Assembly: GCF_001294645.1 (NCBI RefSeq)
Contig: NZ_CP011868.1
Coordinates: forward strand, 4,774,001-4,838,000
DNA: 64,000 nt
Reading direction: 5' to 3'
Origin: Pseudonocardia sp. HH130629-09
GTDB taxonomy: Bacteria > Actinomycetota > Actinomycetes > Mycobacteriales > Pseudonocardiaceae
Part shown: piece after piece, positions 1-7,880 of the stretch
How the letters are laid out: the number at the start of each line of letters is the position of its first letter
Position numbering within the stretch: position 1 is the stretch's first letter
Notes under the pieces: generated by a model
Seen by the model: only the letters and a program-made list of their open reading frames with translations
Databases searched by the model: none
What the model was told of the DNA's origin: nothing
Translations under genes and position numbers: made by a program

Positions 1-764
1 CCGCACACGGTCGCGCGGCGGCGCGCTACGGCTACGCGGTCGGCCTGCCCCAGCTGCTGTTCCTGCCAGCGGGCGTCGCGGTCGTCGACGCGCTGGGGTT
101 CACCGGCGTGTTCCTGCTCGCCGGGATCACCCCGGTCGCCGGGGCGCTGGTGGTGGCGTTCGTGCGGGGGCCACGGCGAGCCCCCGCACCCCGCCGTGAC
201 GACGCCGTCCCGCACCCCCGCGAGCCCCGCAGGCGACTCCCCGCCGCGCCGGTGCTCGCCATGCTGGGCTGCTCCACCGCGCAGGGCGGCGTGATCACCT
301 TCGCCCCGCTCGTCGCGCCAGGGGCGACGGTCGCGGTGCCCGCCGCGCTGTTCGCCACTGCGCTCGGGGCGCTGCTCGGCCGCGGCGTCGCGGGCACCCT
401 CACCGACCGCAGCGGACGTCCCGGCGCCCTGTTGCCGGTCGGGACCGCGTGCGCCACGGTCGGGCTGCTCGGGGTACTCGCCGCTCCGTTCGCGTCGGTC
501 CTGCTGGTGGCGGGGGCGGCCGCCGTCGGCGCCGGGTTCGGGCTCGTGCAGAACGACGCCATGGTCGCCCTGTTCGCCGCCGCCGGGCCGTTGCACTACG
601 GCCCGGCCAGCGCCGTCTGGAACATCGCCTACGACGCCGGGACCGGCCTGGGGGCGACCGGGCTCGGCGCGATCGCCGAGCCCTTCGGCTTCGCCGCCGC
701 CTTCGGCACGACGGCCGCGGTGCTGTTCCTGCTCACCCCGGCCGTCCGCCGTCGTCGCGCCTGA
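1..764 (+). CDS. MFS transporter, C-terminal part (5' end outside the window)
   Basis: The reading frame is open from base 3 and ends with TGA at 762-764, so the gene enters from the left edge and only about 253 C-terminal residues are present. They form alternating hydrophobic segments (for example LPQLLFLPAGVAVV, GVFLLAGITPVAGALVV, ALLGRGVAGTLTDRSGRPG, VLFLLTPAV). The GRGVAGTLTDRSGR stretch is the cytoplasmic loop motif of the major facilitator superfamily, here in the second half. A basic, Pro/Ala-rich loop (RGPRRAPAPRRDD) separates two membrane blocks. The substrate cannot be inferred. It is convergent with the iron-siderophore binding protein; siderophore-associated MFS exporters are common, but a functional link is only a guess. 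Confidence 0.8.
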   Translation, partial: AHGRAAARYGYAVGLPQLLFLPAGVAVVDALGFTGVFLLAGITPVAGALVVAFVRGPRRAPAPRRDDAVPHPREPRRRLPAAPVLAMLGCSTAQGGVITFAPLVAPGATVAVPAALFATALGALLGRGVAGTLTDRSGRPGALLPVGTACATVGLLGVLAAPFASVLLVAGAAAVGAGFGLVQNDAMVALFAAAGPLHYGPASAVWNIAYDAGTGLGATGLGAIAEPFGFAAAFGTTAAVLFLLTPAVRRRRA

Positions 765-807
765 CCACCGCCACGAGGCCCCGGAGCGACGCCACGGCAG
801 GAGCGTC

Positions 808-841
808 GCGTGGCAGGGCGGGCCCCGGGGCCGGGCCACGC
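808..841. terminator. Stem-loop between convergent genes
   Basis: GCGTGGC (808-814) pairs with GCCACGC (835-841), with an inner GGCCCC/GGGGCC pairing. It sits between the convergent MFS and binding-protein genes and could terminate both. No T-run follows, which is usual in high-GC actinomycetes. Confidence 0.5.
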
Positions 842-861
842 CCCACCCCGACGGGAGCGGG

Positions 862-1875
862 TCAGGCCTTCGGAATCGCCCGCTGCAGCTCGGGGACGAC
901 CGCGTCGAGCACGGACGGGAGGCTGAGCACGGTCTGCCAGGCGAAGGCCAGCTCGGTCGCCCCCTCCAGGAACACGGTGCGCCCGTCGCGCATCGCGGGC
1001 AACCGCGACAGCAGCGGATCCCCGACGACCGTCGCCTTACCGCCGGGGGTGAACGACAGCTGGTCCCAGACGATGAGGTCGTGGTCGAGCTCGCTCGCCT
1101 GCTCGAAGCTGAACTCGGTGTAGAACTTGCCCGCGGCCAGCTGGTCGATCCGCGGCGGCACGGTGAACCCCAGCTCGGTGAAGAACCGTGAGCGGGGGTC
1201 CTGCGAGGAGAACACGCTGATCTTGTCCGCGCTGCGGCTCGCGACGACGACCGAGCGCCCCTTCCACTGTGGATCGGCGTCGCGGGTGGCGACGAACCTG
1301 GCCTCCAGGTCGGCGACCAGCTTCTCGGCCTCGGCCTCCTTGCCCAGCGCCCGCCCGGTCTCGCGGGTGTACTCCTGCCACGGTGCGCCGTAGTCGTCGA
1401 ACCCCCGCGGTGGGCCGACGGTCGGTGCGACGGCGCTCACCACCGGATAGCTCTGGGCATCGAGGTCGGAGTAGAGACCGATCACCAGGTCGGGGCGCTG
1501 TGCTGCGATCTTCTCGGGCTCGATGGAGGACATGTTCAGGACCGCCGGTGCCGCGCCCACCGCCTGCGCGGCTGCCTGGGCCCACGGCTGCACGACGACC
1601 TTCTCGTCGCCGTACCAGTAGCGGGCCGCCACCGGCGCCACCCCGAGCGCGAGGATCGCGTCGTGGTCGGTGTAGCCCACGGACACCACGCGCTGCGGGG
1701 CCTGTGGGATCGTCGCCGCACCGAGCTTGCCCTCGATCGTCACCGGGAAACCGGCGCTCCCCGTCGCGGCACCGGTACCGGTCTCCGACCTGCCGCCCCC
1801 GCCACACCCGGCCAGGGCGGCGCCACCGGCCGCTGCCAGCGTCCCCAGGAGCATCTGTCGCCGGGTCAGTCCCAT
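862..1875 (-). CDS. Iron-siderophore ABC transporter substrate-binding lipoprotein (FepB/FecB type)
   Basis: 337 residues. It likely binds a ferric siderophore outside the membrane and delivers it to an ABC permease. The N-terminus carries a twin-arginine-like motif (TRRQMLLG) followed by a lipobox LAGC with Cys24, so it looks like a Tat-exported lipoprotein. The next part is Gly/Ser-rich, then the type III binding-protein fold typical of the family: PQRVVSVGYTDHDAILALGV near residue 60, PDLVIGLYSD near 130, and a C-terminal half ending in LSLPSVLDAVVPEL. ATG at 1875 is the natural start because it places the signal sequence at the N-terminus. No permease or ATPase genes are adjacent, so it would have to work with components encoded elsewhere. 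A possible iron box lies about 45 bases upstream. Confidence 0.85.
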   Translation of the reverse strand: MGLTRRQMLLGTLAAAGGAALAGCGGGGRSETGTGAATGSAGFPVTIEGKLGAATIPQAPQRVVSVGYTDHDAILALGVAPVAARYWYGDEKVVVQPWAQAAAQAVGAAPAVLNMSSIEPEKIAAQRPDLVIGLYSDLDAQSYPVVSAVAPTVGPPRGFDDYGAPWQEYTRETGRALGKEAEAEKLVADLEARFVATRDADPQWKGRSVVVASRSADKISVFSSQDPRSRFFTELGFTVPPRIDQLAAGKFYTEFSFEQASELDHDLIVWDQLSFTPGGKATVVGDPLLSRLPAMRDGRTVFLEGATELAFAWQTVLSLPSVLDAVVPELQRAIPKA

Positions 1876-1918
1876 GTCCGTTCCTTCCGCTCGTCCGGCG
1901 GAATGCTAGGACACGAAC

Positions 1919-1937
1919 TTAGGCTTGCCTGTGCTGC
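1919..1937. promoter_or_regulatory. Possible DtxR/IdeR-type iron box upstream of the siderophore-binding lipoprotein
   Basis: The sequence TTAGGCTTGCCTGTGCTGC matches the known consensus TTAGGTTAGGCTAACCTAA well in its left half (TTAGG-T) and centre but poorly on the right. It lies 44-62 bases before the ATG of the binding protein, where an iron-dependent repressor would be expected. Inference from position and half-site similarity. Confidence 0.45.
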
Positions 1938-1939
1938 AT

Positions 1940-3094
1940 TCAGGTGGGGCTCAGCGCGCCCCTGCGGCGCGGGCCGGTGCGGGGCGTGGCGCAGCCGAGG
2001 TCGAACCCGTGTACCCGCGCTGCGGTACCGCCGAGCAGGGCGGCGCGCACGTCGTCGTCGAGCTCGGGAAACCGTCCGCGCAGCTCGTCGGGGTAGCGGA
2101 AGGTCATGAGGTCGCGGATCAGCCGCGCCGGACGCACCAGCGGGTAGCCGCTGCCGAACATCAGCCGGTCCGGGCCGTAGGCGGCCAGCAGCTCGCCGAG
2201 CGCCTCCGCGGCCGGCACCCGGTGTCGCCGCAACGCGATCAGCAGGTCGGTGAGCAGCACGTAGACGTTCGGCACGCGGGCCAGCCGGATCAGCGACGCG
2301 GTCGGGGCGCAGGCGGCGCCCACCACGAACCGGATCTTGGGCAGGGCCGTGGCCAGCGCGGCGACCTCGGTGACGTCGACGGCCCCGGCCGGCAGCGGCC
2401 CCGCGCTGCGCACCCGCACCGGCAGGGCGGACCCGGCGCGGACCGGCTCGGCCCACTCCGGCCACCGGGGCCGCGGAGCCGCCTCCCCCTCGGCCACGAC
2501 GCCCGCGTGCGCCCAGTCCGGTGCCGCGCGCGACGGTCGCGCGGTCGGTGCGATCCCGATGTGAACCACCCCGGCGCCGGCATGCTCCGCCCGGATCAGG
2601 GTCCGTCGCAGCCACGGTGCTCGCAGGGACAGCGCGGTCTCCGGACGACGGGCGGGCAGCACGGTCAGCGCGCGCAGACCGTCGCGACCGACCCGGGCCC
2701 CGATGCCACGGGCGCGGGCCCGGTCGGCGGGGTCGAGCTCGCCGGCGAGCGCGAGCCGACCGGGGTGCTCGGCGGCGAGCTCGGCGTGCCAGGCAGGCGC
2801 GGCGAACCCGAGAACGAACAGGTCCTCGAACCCGGCAGGGACCAGCACCGCGCGGTCCACCGCGGACAGCACGTGCGCGGCCAGTGCCTGTGGGGTGACC
2901 AGCTCGAACGCGTCCGCCGACAGCGGCCGCGGCGAGGGGTCGACCATCCGGTGGCGGTGCAGCAGGTCGGCGACGAACTGCTCCCCCGCCGGGCCCGACT
3001 GGTTGTGCGGCCTGCCGTCCCAGCCGTGCACCTGGGCGTCCACGACCGCCGGGAGACCACCACGCCCCGGGGGCGCTGGGCAGCACCGGTCCAC
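1940..3094 (-). CDS. Amidohydrolase-2 family (TIM-barrel metal hydrolase fold) protein of the propane monooxygenase cluster
   Basis: 384 residues from the GTG at 3094, preferred over GTG 3103 because AGAGGTGG sits 5 bases before it. Proteins of this family follow the hydroxylase genes in recalled propane and acetone/phenol monooxygenase operons, where they are needed for activity but have no defined reaction. The first metal motif is Asp-Ala-Gln21-Val-His23, as is common in this subfamily. The late motif usually written GSDYP reads GSGYP here (Gly316), so a normally conserved Asp is missing. It begins right after the groEL terminator-like hairpin, so it is either read through or has its own promoter. 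Fold assignment is solid; activity is unknown. Confidence 0.75.
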   Translation of the reverse strand: MDRCCPAPPGRGGLPAVVDAQVHGWDGRPHNQSGPAGEQFVADLLHRHRMVDPSPRPLSADAFELVTPQALAAHVLSAVDRAVLVPAGFEDLFVLGFAAPAWHAELAAEHPGRLALAGELDPADRARARGIGARVGRDGLRALTVLPARRPETALSLRAPWLRRTLIRAEHAGAGVVHIGIAPTARPSRAAPDWAHAGVVAEGEAAPRPRWPEWAEPVRAGSALPVRVRSAGPLPAGAVDVTEVAALATALPKIRFVVGAACAPTASLIRLARVPNVYVLLTDLLIALRRHRVPAAEALGELLAAYGPDRLMFGSGYPLVRPARLIRDLMTFRYPDELRGRFPELDDDVRAALLGGTAARVHGFDLGCATPRTGPRRRGALSPT

Positions 3095-3117
3095 GACGAC
3101 CACCTCTCCACTGTCGC

Positions 3118-3156
3118 GGAGCGGCCCGGCACGCGCAGCGCGTGCCGGGCCGCTCC
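3118..3156. terminator. Strong 18-bp stem-loop after the cluster groEL
   Basis: Bases 3118-3135 pair perfectly with 3139-3156 around a 3-base loop (CAG). It lies between the end of groEL (3189) and the start of the amidohydrolase gene (3094) on the same strand, so it would end or attenuate the operon before its last gene. Confidence 0.75.
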
Positions 3157-3188
3157 CCTGGGTTCCCTGTGACCGGGCTGGCCGGTAC

Positions 3189-4877
3189 CTACCCGACCGA
3201 CGGGCCGAGCCCCATCGACTGGGGTGTGCTCGAGTCCGGGCTGGGCTGCGGGATGCCCTCGTCGAGCTGGCCGAACTCGGTCATGAGGGCCTTGTTCCAG
3301 GGCGTGACCTCCTCGGCCACCAGGGAGTTGGTGGTGAGGATCAGACCGGCGACCGAGGCGCCGTTCTGCAGGGCGGAGCGCACGACCCGCAGCGGGTCGA
3401 TGATGCCCATCTCGACCATGTCCCCGTAGCGGCCCTCCAGGGCGTCGAAGCCCTCGTCGACGCCCATGGTGGTGACCTGCTTGACCACCTCGTCGCCGTC
3501 GTAGCCCGCGTTGGAGGCGATGAGGTGCACGGGCTCGGTGAGCGCCTGCCGGACGATCTCGACGCCGATCCGGTAGTCCCCGGTCACGTCCAGCTCGTCG
3601 AGGGCGGGCTCGGCGTGCAGCAGCGCCGCGCCGCCACCGGCGACGATGCCCTCGGCCACCGCGGCCCGGGTCGCCTGCAGCGAGTCGTCCACGCGGTGGC
3701 GGATCTCGCGGGCCTCGGCGTTGGTCGGTGCCCCGACCGAGATGATCGCGGCCTTCCCGGACAGCCGGGCGATGCGGTCGGAGAAGAAGTCCTCGTCGGT
3801 GCCGATGGTCGCGCGGGCCAGCTCGGCACGCAGCTGCGACAGCCGGTACTCCAGCTTCTGCTTGTCCCCGCCACCGCCGATGATCGTGGTGCCCTCGCTG
3901 GTGACCCGCACCTGCACGGCGCGCCCCAGGTGCTCGACGTCGATCTGCTCGAGCGAGAACGAGGAGCTCTTGGAGTGCACCTGCCCGCCGCAGAGCGCGG
4001 CCATGTCCTCCAGCAGGTGGATGCGCTTCTCGCCGAAGCCCGGCGCCTTGATCGCGACGGCCTGGAAGTGCCCGTTGACGTGGTTGTGGACCAGCATCTG
4101 CAGGGCGGTGCCCTCGACGGTCTCCGCGACGATGACGAGCGGGCGCCGGTCGTTGCGCATGATCCGGTCCAGGACCGGCATGATCTGCTGGACGTCCTTG
4201 ATCTTGTGCGCGGTGAAGAGGATGTAGGGGTCGTCGACGATCGCCTCGAGCGTGCCGGGGTTGGTCACCATGTACGGCGAGACGTAGCCGTTGTCGAACT
4301 CGAAGTCCTCGACGAAGTCCACCGAGACACCCGGCAGCGGGGTGTCGTCGACGGTGACGACGCCGTCGTCGCCGACGGTGTGCAGCGCCTTCGCGACGAC
4401 CCCGCCGATCGTGTAGTCGTCGTTGGCGGAGATGGAGGCGACACGGGCGTAGTCCTCCTCGGTGCTGACCGGGTGCGACACCGTCTGCAGGCGGTCGACG
4501 AGCGCGTTGACCGCGATGTCGATGCCCCGCTTGACCAGCACCGGGTTGCCACCGCCCTCGATGGCGCTCATGCCCTGCTTGACGATCGCCTGGGCGATGA
4601 CGGTCGCGGTCGTGGTGCCGTCGCCGACCGTGTCGTTGGTCTTGACCGCCGCCTCCTTGACCAGCTGGGCGCCCATGTTCTCGAAGGGGTCGCGCAGGTG
4701 GATCTCGCGGGCGATGGTGACGCCGTCGTTCGTGACCTCGGGCGAGCCGGTGATCTTCTCCAGGATGACGTTGCGGCCCTTGGGGCCCAGCGTGCTCTTG
4801 ACGGCTTCGGCCAGCTGGTCGACGCCGGCCTGCAGCAGATGACGGCCCTCGGCGCCGAAGCGGAGTTCCTTGGCCAT
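3189..4877 (-). CDS. groEL: GroEL-like chaperonin dedicated to the propane monooxygenase
   Basis: 562 residues, full length for a 60-kDa chaperonin. It shows the ATP site VGDGTTT (84-90, with Asp86), the STLGPKGRNV motif near residue 30, and NDGVTIAREI near 50. The C-terminus is Pro/Ser-rich and lacks the usual Gly-Gly-Met tail. No groES is beside it. From established work on mycobacterial mimABCD, such a chaperonin (MimG) is needed to produce soluble hydroxylase large subunit, and the position directly downstream of prmD supports the same job here. The start ATG follows GGGAGGACC. Housekeeping groEL copies are presumably elsewhere in the genome. A large hairpin separates it from prmD. Confidence 0.93.
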   Translation of the reverse strand: MAKELRFGAEGRHLLQAGVDQLAEAVKSTLGPKGRNVILEKITGSPEVTNDGVTIAREIHLRDPFENMGAQLVKEAAVKTNDTVGDGTTTATVIAQAIVKQGMSAIEGGGNPVLVKRGIDIAVNALVDRLQTVSHPVSTEEDYARVASISANDDYTIGGVVAKALHTVGDDGVVTVDDTPLPGVSVDFVEDFEFDNGYVSPYMVTNPGTLEAIVDDPYILFTAHKIKDVQQIMPVLDRIMRNDRRPLVIVAETVEGTALQMLVHNHVNGHFQAVAIKAPGFGEKRIHLLEDMAALCGGQVHSKSSSFSLEQIDVEHLGRAVQVRVTSEGTTIIGGGGDKQKLEYRLSQLRAELARATIGTDEDFFSDRIARLSGKAAIISVGAPTNAEAREIRHRVDDSLQATRAAVAEGIVAGGGAALLHAEPALDELDVTGDYRIGVEIVRQALTEPVHLIASNAGYDGDEVVKQVTTMGVDEGFDALEGRYGDMVEMGIIDPLRVVRSALQNGASVAGLILTTNSLVAEEVTPWNKALMTEFGQLDEGIPQPSPDSSTPQSMGLGPSVG

Positions 4878-4970
4878 GGTGGGTCCTCCCGGAGAGAGTC
4901 GGTCCAGGTGCGCGGGTGTGGATCAACGTGCGCAGCCGAGGCGCCGTCGAGGCGCGCTGCGCGGGTGGAA

Positions 4971-5034
4971 CGCACCGCCCGGGCCGTCGCCGACCGTGGT
5001 GGGCCGGGGACGGGTCGTCGTCCCGGGCGGTGCG
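4971..5034 (-). promoter_or_regulatory. Long stem-loop between prmD and groEL
   Basis: CGCACCGCCCGGG (4971-4983) is perfectly complementary to CCCGGGCGGTGCG (5022-5034) across 38 bases. It lies in the 177-base gap between prmD and groEL, all on one strand. It could attenuate transcription or protect the 3' end of the prmABCD message after processing. Function is inferred. Confidence 0.5.
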
Positions 5035-5054
5035 ATCCGGGTGAGGAGCGGGTC

Positions 5055-5414
5055 CTACACCGGCTTCAGGTCGAAGTCGATGTACTCGGCGGCGTCCTCG
5101 GGATTGGCGAACATGATCGTCTTGTCGTCCAGGTGGACCATCCGCCCGTAGTGGGTGGACATGTTCTCCTCGAACTGGGCGGCGTCGAACCAGCCCTCCT
5201 CCTGGCCGGCCTCCTCGTCCATCGCCTCGTAGTCGAGCTCGAACTTGCCGGTGCCGTCGACGCGGATCATCGAGGGCAGGTGCTGCACGGTCACGTTGTC
5301 CTGACGGTCCAGGACCGTCGCGATGACCGCGCCGATCTGGTTGTTCATCAGCGTGAATCCGCACATGTTCGACGCGGTGCTGTCCTGCTTGAACGGGCTG
5401 TCCGTGCTGGTCAC
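5055..5414 (-). CDS. prmD: Propane monooxygenase coupling (effector) protein, MmoB/DmpM family
   Basis: 119 residues from GTG at 5414, which overlaps the prmC stop codon (GTGA overlap), a sign of translational coupling. The longer frame upstream lies inside prmC and is discarded. The family lacks cofactors and binds the hydroxylase to control oxygen and substrate access. Visible features are the N-terminal segment MCGFTLMNNQIGAVIA, the acidic middle part (DYEAMDEEAGQEE) and the compact C-terminal part ending AAEYIDFDLKPV. Its place after alpha, reductase and beta genes matches the mimABCD/prmABCD order. Confidence 0.9.
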   Translation of the reverse strand: MTSTDSPFKQDSTASNMCGFTLMNNQIGAVIATVLDRQDNVTVQHLPSMIRVDGTGKFELDYEAMDEEAGQEEGWFDAAQFEENMSTHYGRMVHLDDKTIMFANPEDAAEYIDFDLKPV

Positions 5415-6619
5415 TGCTTCAGCTCCTCGGGGACGTCGAGACCGAGATCGCTGCAGATCCCGGCGAACCGGTTCTTGGCGCGGTCGAGGGAGTCCTCGAA
5501 CGTCGGCGGCTTGGAGTCCGACTGGGACCACATCGGCTGCATGGTCCGGGCGGCCTCCAGCGCCTGCGGCACGTAGGTCCGGAGCCAGCCGCCCATGAGC
5601 TCCCGGTTGTGGTCGGCGAACTCGCGGTCCTGGGTGAGCGGCGCGAAGCAGGCGATCGACCAGCGCAGGTCGCGCTGGGCGTAGTCGAACTCGCCGGCAC
5701 CCATGACCGTCGGGGTCACGTAGTCACCGTTGGTGGCGGCGGACTGCATGACCAGGTTCGACCGGAACAGCTCGCCGACCAGGGGCTCGAACACGCAGTT
5801 CGCCGCGAAGATCGCCTCGCCCCAGTCGTCCTGGACCGCGGTGAGGGCCTCGGTCATCCTGCGGGCGCCCTGCCACTCCGGAGCGTTGTCCCACGCGTCG
5901 AGGTGGGCGGTGCCGTCGAAACCGTCGATCTCCTCGGACAGCGTCAGGTTGTAGAGCGCGAGGTCCTGGGCGAACCGGATCTTGCGGGTGGAGTTCGCGG
6001 CGAGCGCGGTGTTGTGCATGTTCGTCGGCGCGGACCGCTCGTTGGACGCGAAGACGTAGAGGCCGAGGATGTGCTCGATGTGCATCCAGGCCCCGACGTT
6101 GCGCTCGACGAAGCGGATCCAGTTCGGGTTCCAGAGCTCGAACGCCTTCGCGTTGCGGGCGTTCTCGATGTTCTGGGTGAGCTGGCGGACGACGTTCGCG
6201 TTGTACCGGTAGAGGCTCTGCTCCCATTCCTCGTTCGGGTCGCGGAACTCGTGCCAGCCGTGGGCCGGCCAGTTCTCGACCGGCAGGCCGCCGGTGCCGA
6301 TGCCGCGCTGGGGCTCGGGCTCGTCGACACCCCATGCCTTCAGCTTCGTCCAGTGCAGCGGGTAGCCGCCCTCGCCGTTGGCGAAGCCGTAGATCCAGCC
6401 CTGGGCGAGGTAGTGCCGCGGGTCCGGCTGGACCTCGACGGTGGTGTCCTCGTACAGCGTCTGCTTGCGCTTCGCCGGCTTGTAGTAGTTGTAGTGGCGC
6501 GCGTTCGAGCTCGAGTCGGGGAACTCCCGCGCCCCGGCCTCCGCGTCGGTGAAGACGGGCTTGGGAACGCTGCGCTGCGAACCGGACGACGTGTCCTGCG
6601 TGGTGGGGGACTGAGTCAT
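5411..6619 (-). CDS. prmC: Propane 2-monooxygenase hydroxylase, beta (small) subunit
   Basis: 402 residues. The beta subunit has the ferritin-like helical fold of the hydroxylase but no di-iron site; it supports the alpha subunit in an (alpha-beta)2 hydroxylase. Recognisable stretches include RHYNYYKPAKRKQTLYED near residue 40, the HWTKLKAWGVDEPEP segment, and WNPNWIRFVERNVGAWMHIEH near 160. Its ATG overlaps the prmB stop (ATGA at 6616-6619) and its stop overlaps the prmD start, so three genes are coupled without gaps. Assignment is by family similarity from memory and operon position. Confidence 0.92.
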   Translation of the reverse strand: MTQSPTTQDTSSGSQRSVPKPVFTDAEAGAREFPDSSSNARHYNYYKPAKRKQTLYEDTTVEVQPDPRHYLAQGWIYGFANGEGGYPLHWTKLKAWGVDEPEPQRGIGTGGLPVENWPAHGWHEFRDPNEEWEQSLYRYNANVVRQLTQNIENARNAKAFELWNPNWIRFVERNVGAWMHIEHILGLYVFASNERSAPTNMHNTALAANSTRKIRFAQDLALYNLTLSEEIDGFDGTAHLDAWDNAPEWQGARRMTEALTAVQDDWGEAIFAANCVFEPLVGELFRSNLVMQSAATNGDYVTPTVMGAGEFDYAQRDLRWSIACFAPLTQDREFADHNRELMGGWLRTYVPQALEAARTMQPMWSQSDSKPPTFEDSLDRAKNRFAGICSDLGLDVPEELKQ

Positions 6620-7674
6620 TGCTGTCCGTCCTCGCCTTCTTGCTCACCGGTCGTGGTGAACTTGTCGTAGAAGATGTTGGTCTCACTCACACCCAGCTGG
6701 GTCAGCGTCGCGATCGCCGCGTCGACCATCGGCGGGGGACCGCAGACGTAGGCATCCGCTCCCTTCAGATCGGACTCGTTCTGCCTGACCACCTCCGTGA
6801 TCAGGCCGGTCTCGCCGGCCCAGTCCGCGCCGCCGTCCACGTCGGACAGGGCGGGGACGTACCGGAAGCCGCCCAGCTGGGGCGCCAGTTCGGCGATCTC
6901 CTTCTCGAAGCAGAGATCGGCCGCGGTGCGCGCGCCGTAGTAGAAGGTGGCCCGTCGTTCGACCCCGCCCTCGGCCATCGCCCGGAGCAGGCCCAGCACC
7001 GGCGCCATCCCGGCGCCACCGCCGACGAAGACGATCGGCGAGCTGCGGTTCTGCCGGAGGGTGAAGGTGCCGAAGGGCGCCTCGACGTCGAGCCGGTCAC
7101 CGGGGGCGGCCTTCTCGTCGAGCCAGGTCCCGAACAGCCCGCCCGGGTAGACCTTGATGACGAACTCGTAGGTGCCGTCCCGGTTCGGGGTGTTGGCCAT
7201 GGAGAACGAGCGGCTCTCCTCGGTCCCGGGGCAGACGAGGTCCATGTACTGCCCGGGGAAGAACTTGATCTCCGACGGCTCGACCAGCTTGACGGTCAGG
7301 TGCCGCATGTCGTGGGTGACGGCCTCGACCGACACCACCTCGACCACGCCCTTGGTGAGGGGCAGGCCGGAGCGGATGATCTCCTCGTCGTAGTTGGTCA
7401 GCTCGATGACCAGGTCCTCGTAGGCGTGAGCCCGGCACAGCAGGGTGTGCCCCTCGTCCTTCTCGTAGTCCGGCAGCGCGAACGTCGAGTAGCTGTCGTA
7501 CTCGATGTCCTCGCCCTCCAGGACGAAGGACTTGCAGGCCGAGCACTGGCCCTCCTTGCAACCGTGCATGAGCTGGACGCCCTGCTCGGCCGCGGCACGG
7601 AGGATGTTCTGGTCCTCGTCGACCTCGATCTCGATGCCGACGGGCTCGAACCGCACGACGTGTTTGTCGCCCAC
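6616..7674 (-). CDS. prmB: Propane monooxygenase reductase, 2Fe-2S ferredoxin plus FAD/NAD(P) domains
   Basis: 352 residues from GTG at 7674, chosen because GAGAGGTGG lies about 9 bases before it and the ferredoxin fold begins directly after it. It passes electrons from NAD(P)H through FAD and an iron-sulfur cluster to the hydroxylase. The plant-type 2Fe-2S ligands are Cys39, Cys44, Cys47 and Cys80. The FAD motif is ESRSFSMAN and the nucleotide site includes VGGGAGMAPVLGLLRAM, with the closing YVCGPPPMVD. Its end overlaps prmC. It is separated from prmA by about 200 bases that hold a perfect hairpin, unlike the zero gaps downstream. Confidence 0.93.
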   Translation of the reverse strand: MGDKHVVRFEPVGIEIEVDEDQNILRAAAEQGVQLMHGCKEGQCSACKSFVLEGEDIEYDSYSTFALPDYEKDEGHTLLCRAHAYEDLVIELTNYDEEIIRSGLPLTKGVVEVVSVEAVTHDMRHLTVKLVEPSEIKFFPGQYMDLVCPGTEESRSFSMANTPNRDGTYEFVIKVYPGGLFGTWLDEKAAPGDRLDVEAPFGTFTLRQNRSSPIVFVGGGAGMAPVLGLLRAMAEGGVERRATFYYGARTAADLCFEKEIAELAPQLGGFRYVPALSDVDGGADWAGETGLITEVVRQNESDLKGADAYVCGPPPMVDAAIATLTQLGVSETNIFYDKFTTTGEQEGEDGQQ

Positions 7675-7788
7675 GAGCGCAGACCACCTCTCTTGGCGTG
7701 ACGAATGGCGTGAGAAAAAAGACCAATCGGACAGACGTGGGCAGGCGTCGCCCCGGGCCCCGCCCGACGGACAGGGGTCCCGGGGTGA

Positions 7789-7819
7789 CCCGGCCGGGGA
7801 AGACGACCCCCCGGCCGGG
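7789..7819 (-). promoter_or_regulatory. Perfect 11-bp stem-loop between prmA and prmB
   Basis: CCCGGCCGGGG (7789-7799) pairs with CCCCGGCCGGG (7809-7819) around a 9-base loop. It lies in the 206-base gap after prmA on the transcribed strand. It may partially terminate the transcript or protect the prmA 3' end, giving more hydroxylase alpha than reductase. The role is inferred. Confidence 0.55.
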
Positions 7820-7880
7820 CCGCGGGAAGAGAGCCCCGTCATGGAGTGACGGGAACCCTCTCCCCTCGCCTGACCCGCGC

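Noticed and set aside
2665..5364. An 899-residue frame on the minus strand spanning amidohydrolase, groEL and prmD
   Set aside because: It is out of frame with three recognised genes and its protein is low-complexity Arg/Gly; it is a shadow typical of 73% GC DNA.
2703..5576. A 957-residue plus-strand frame over the same region
   Set aside because: It is antisense to groEL and prmD, rich in Val/Asp/Leu from reversed codons, and has no domain.
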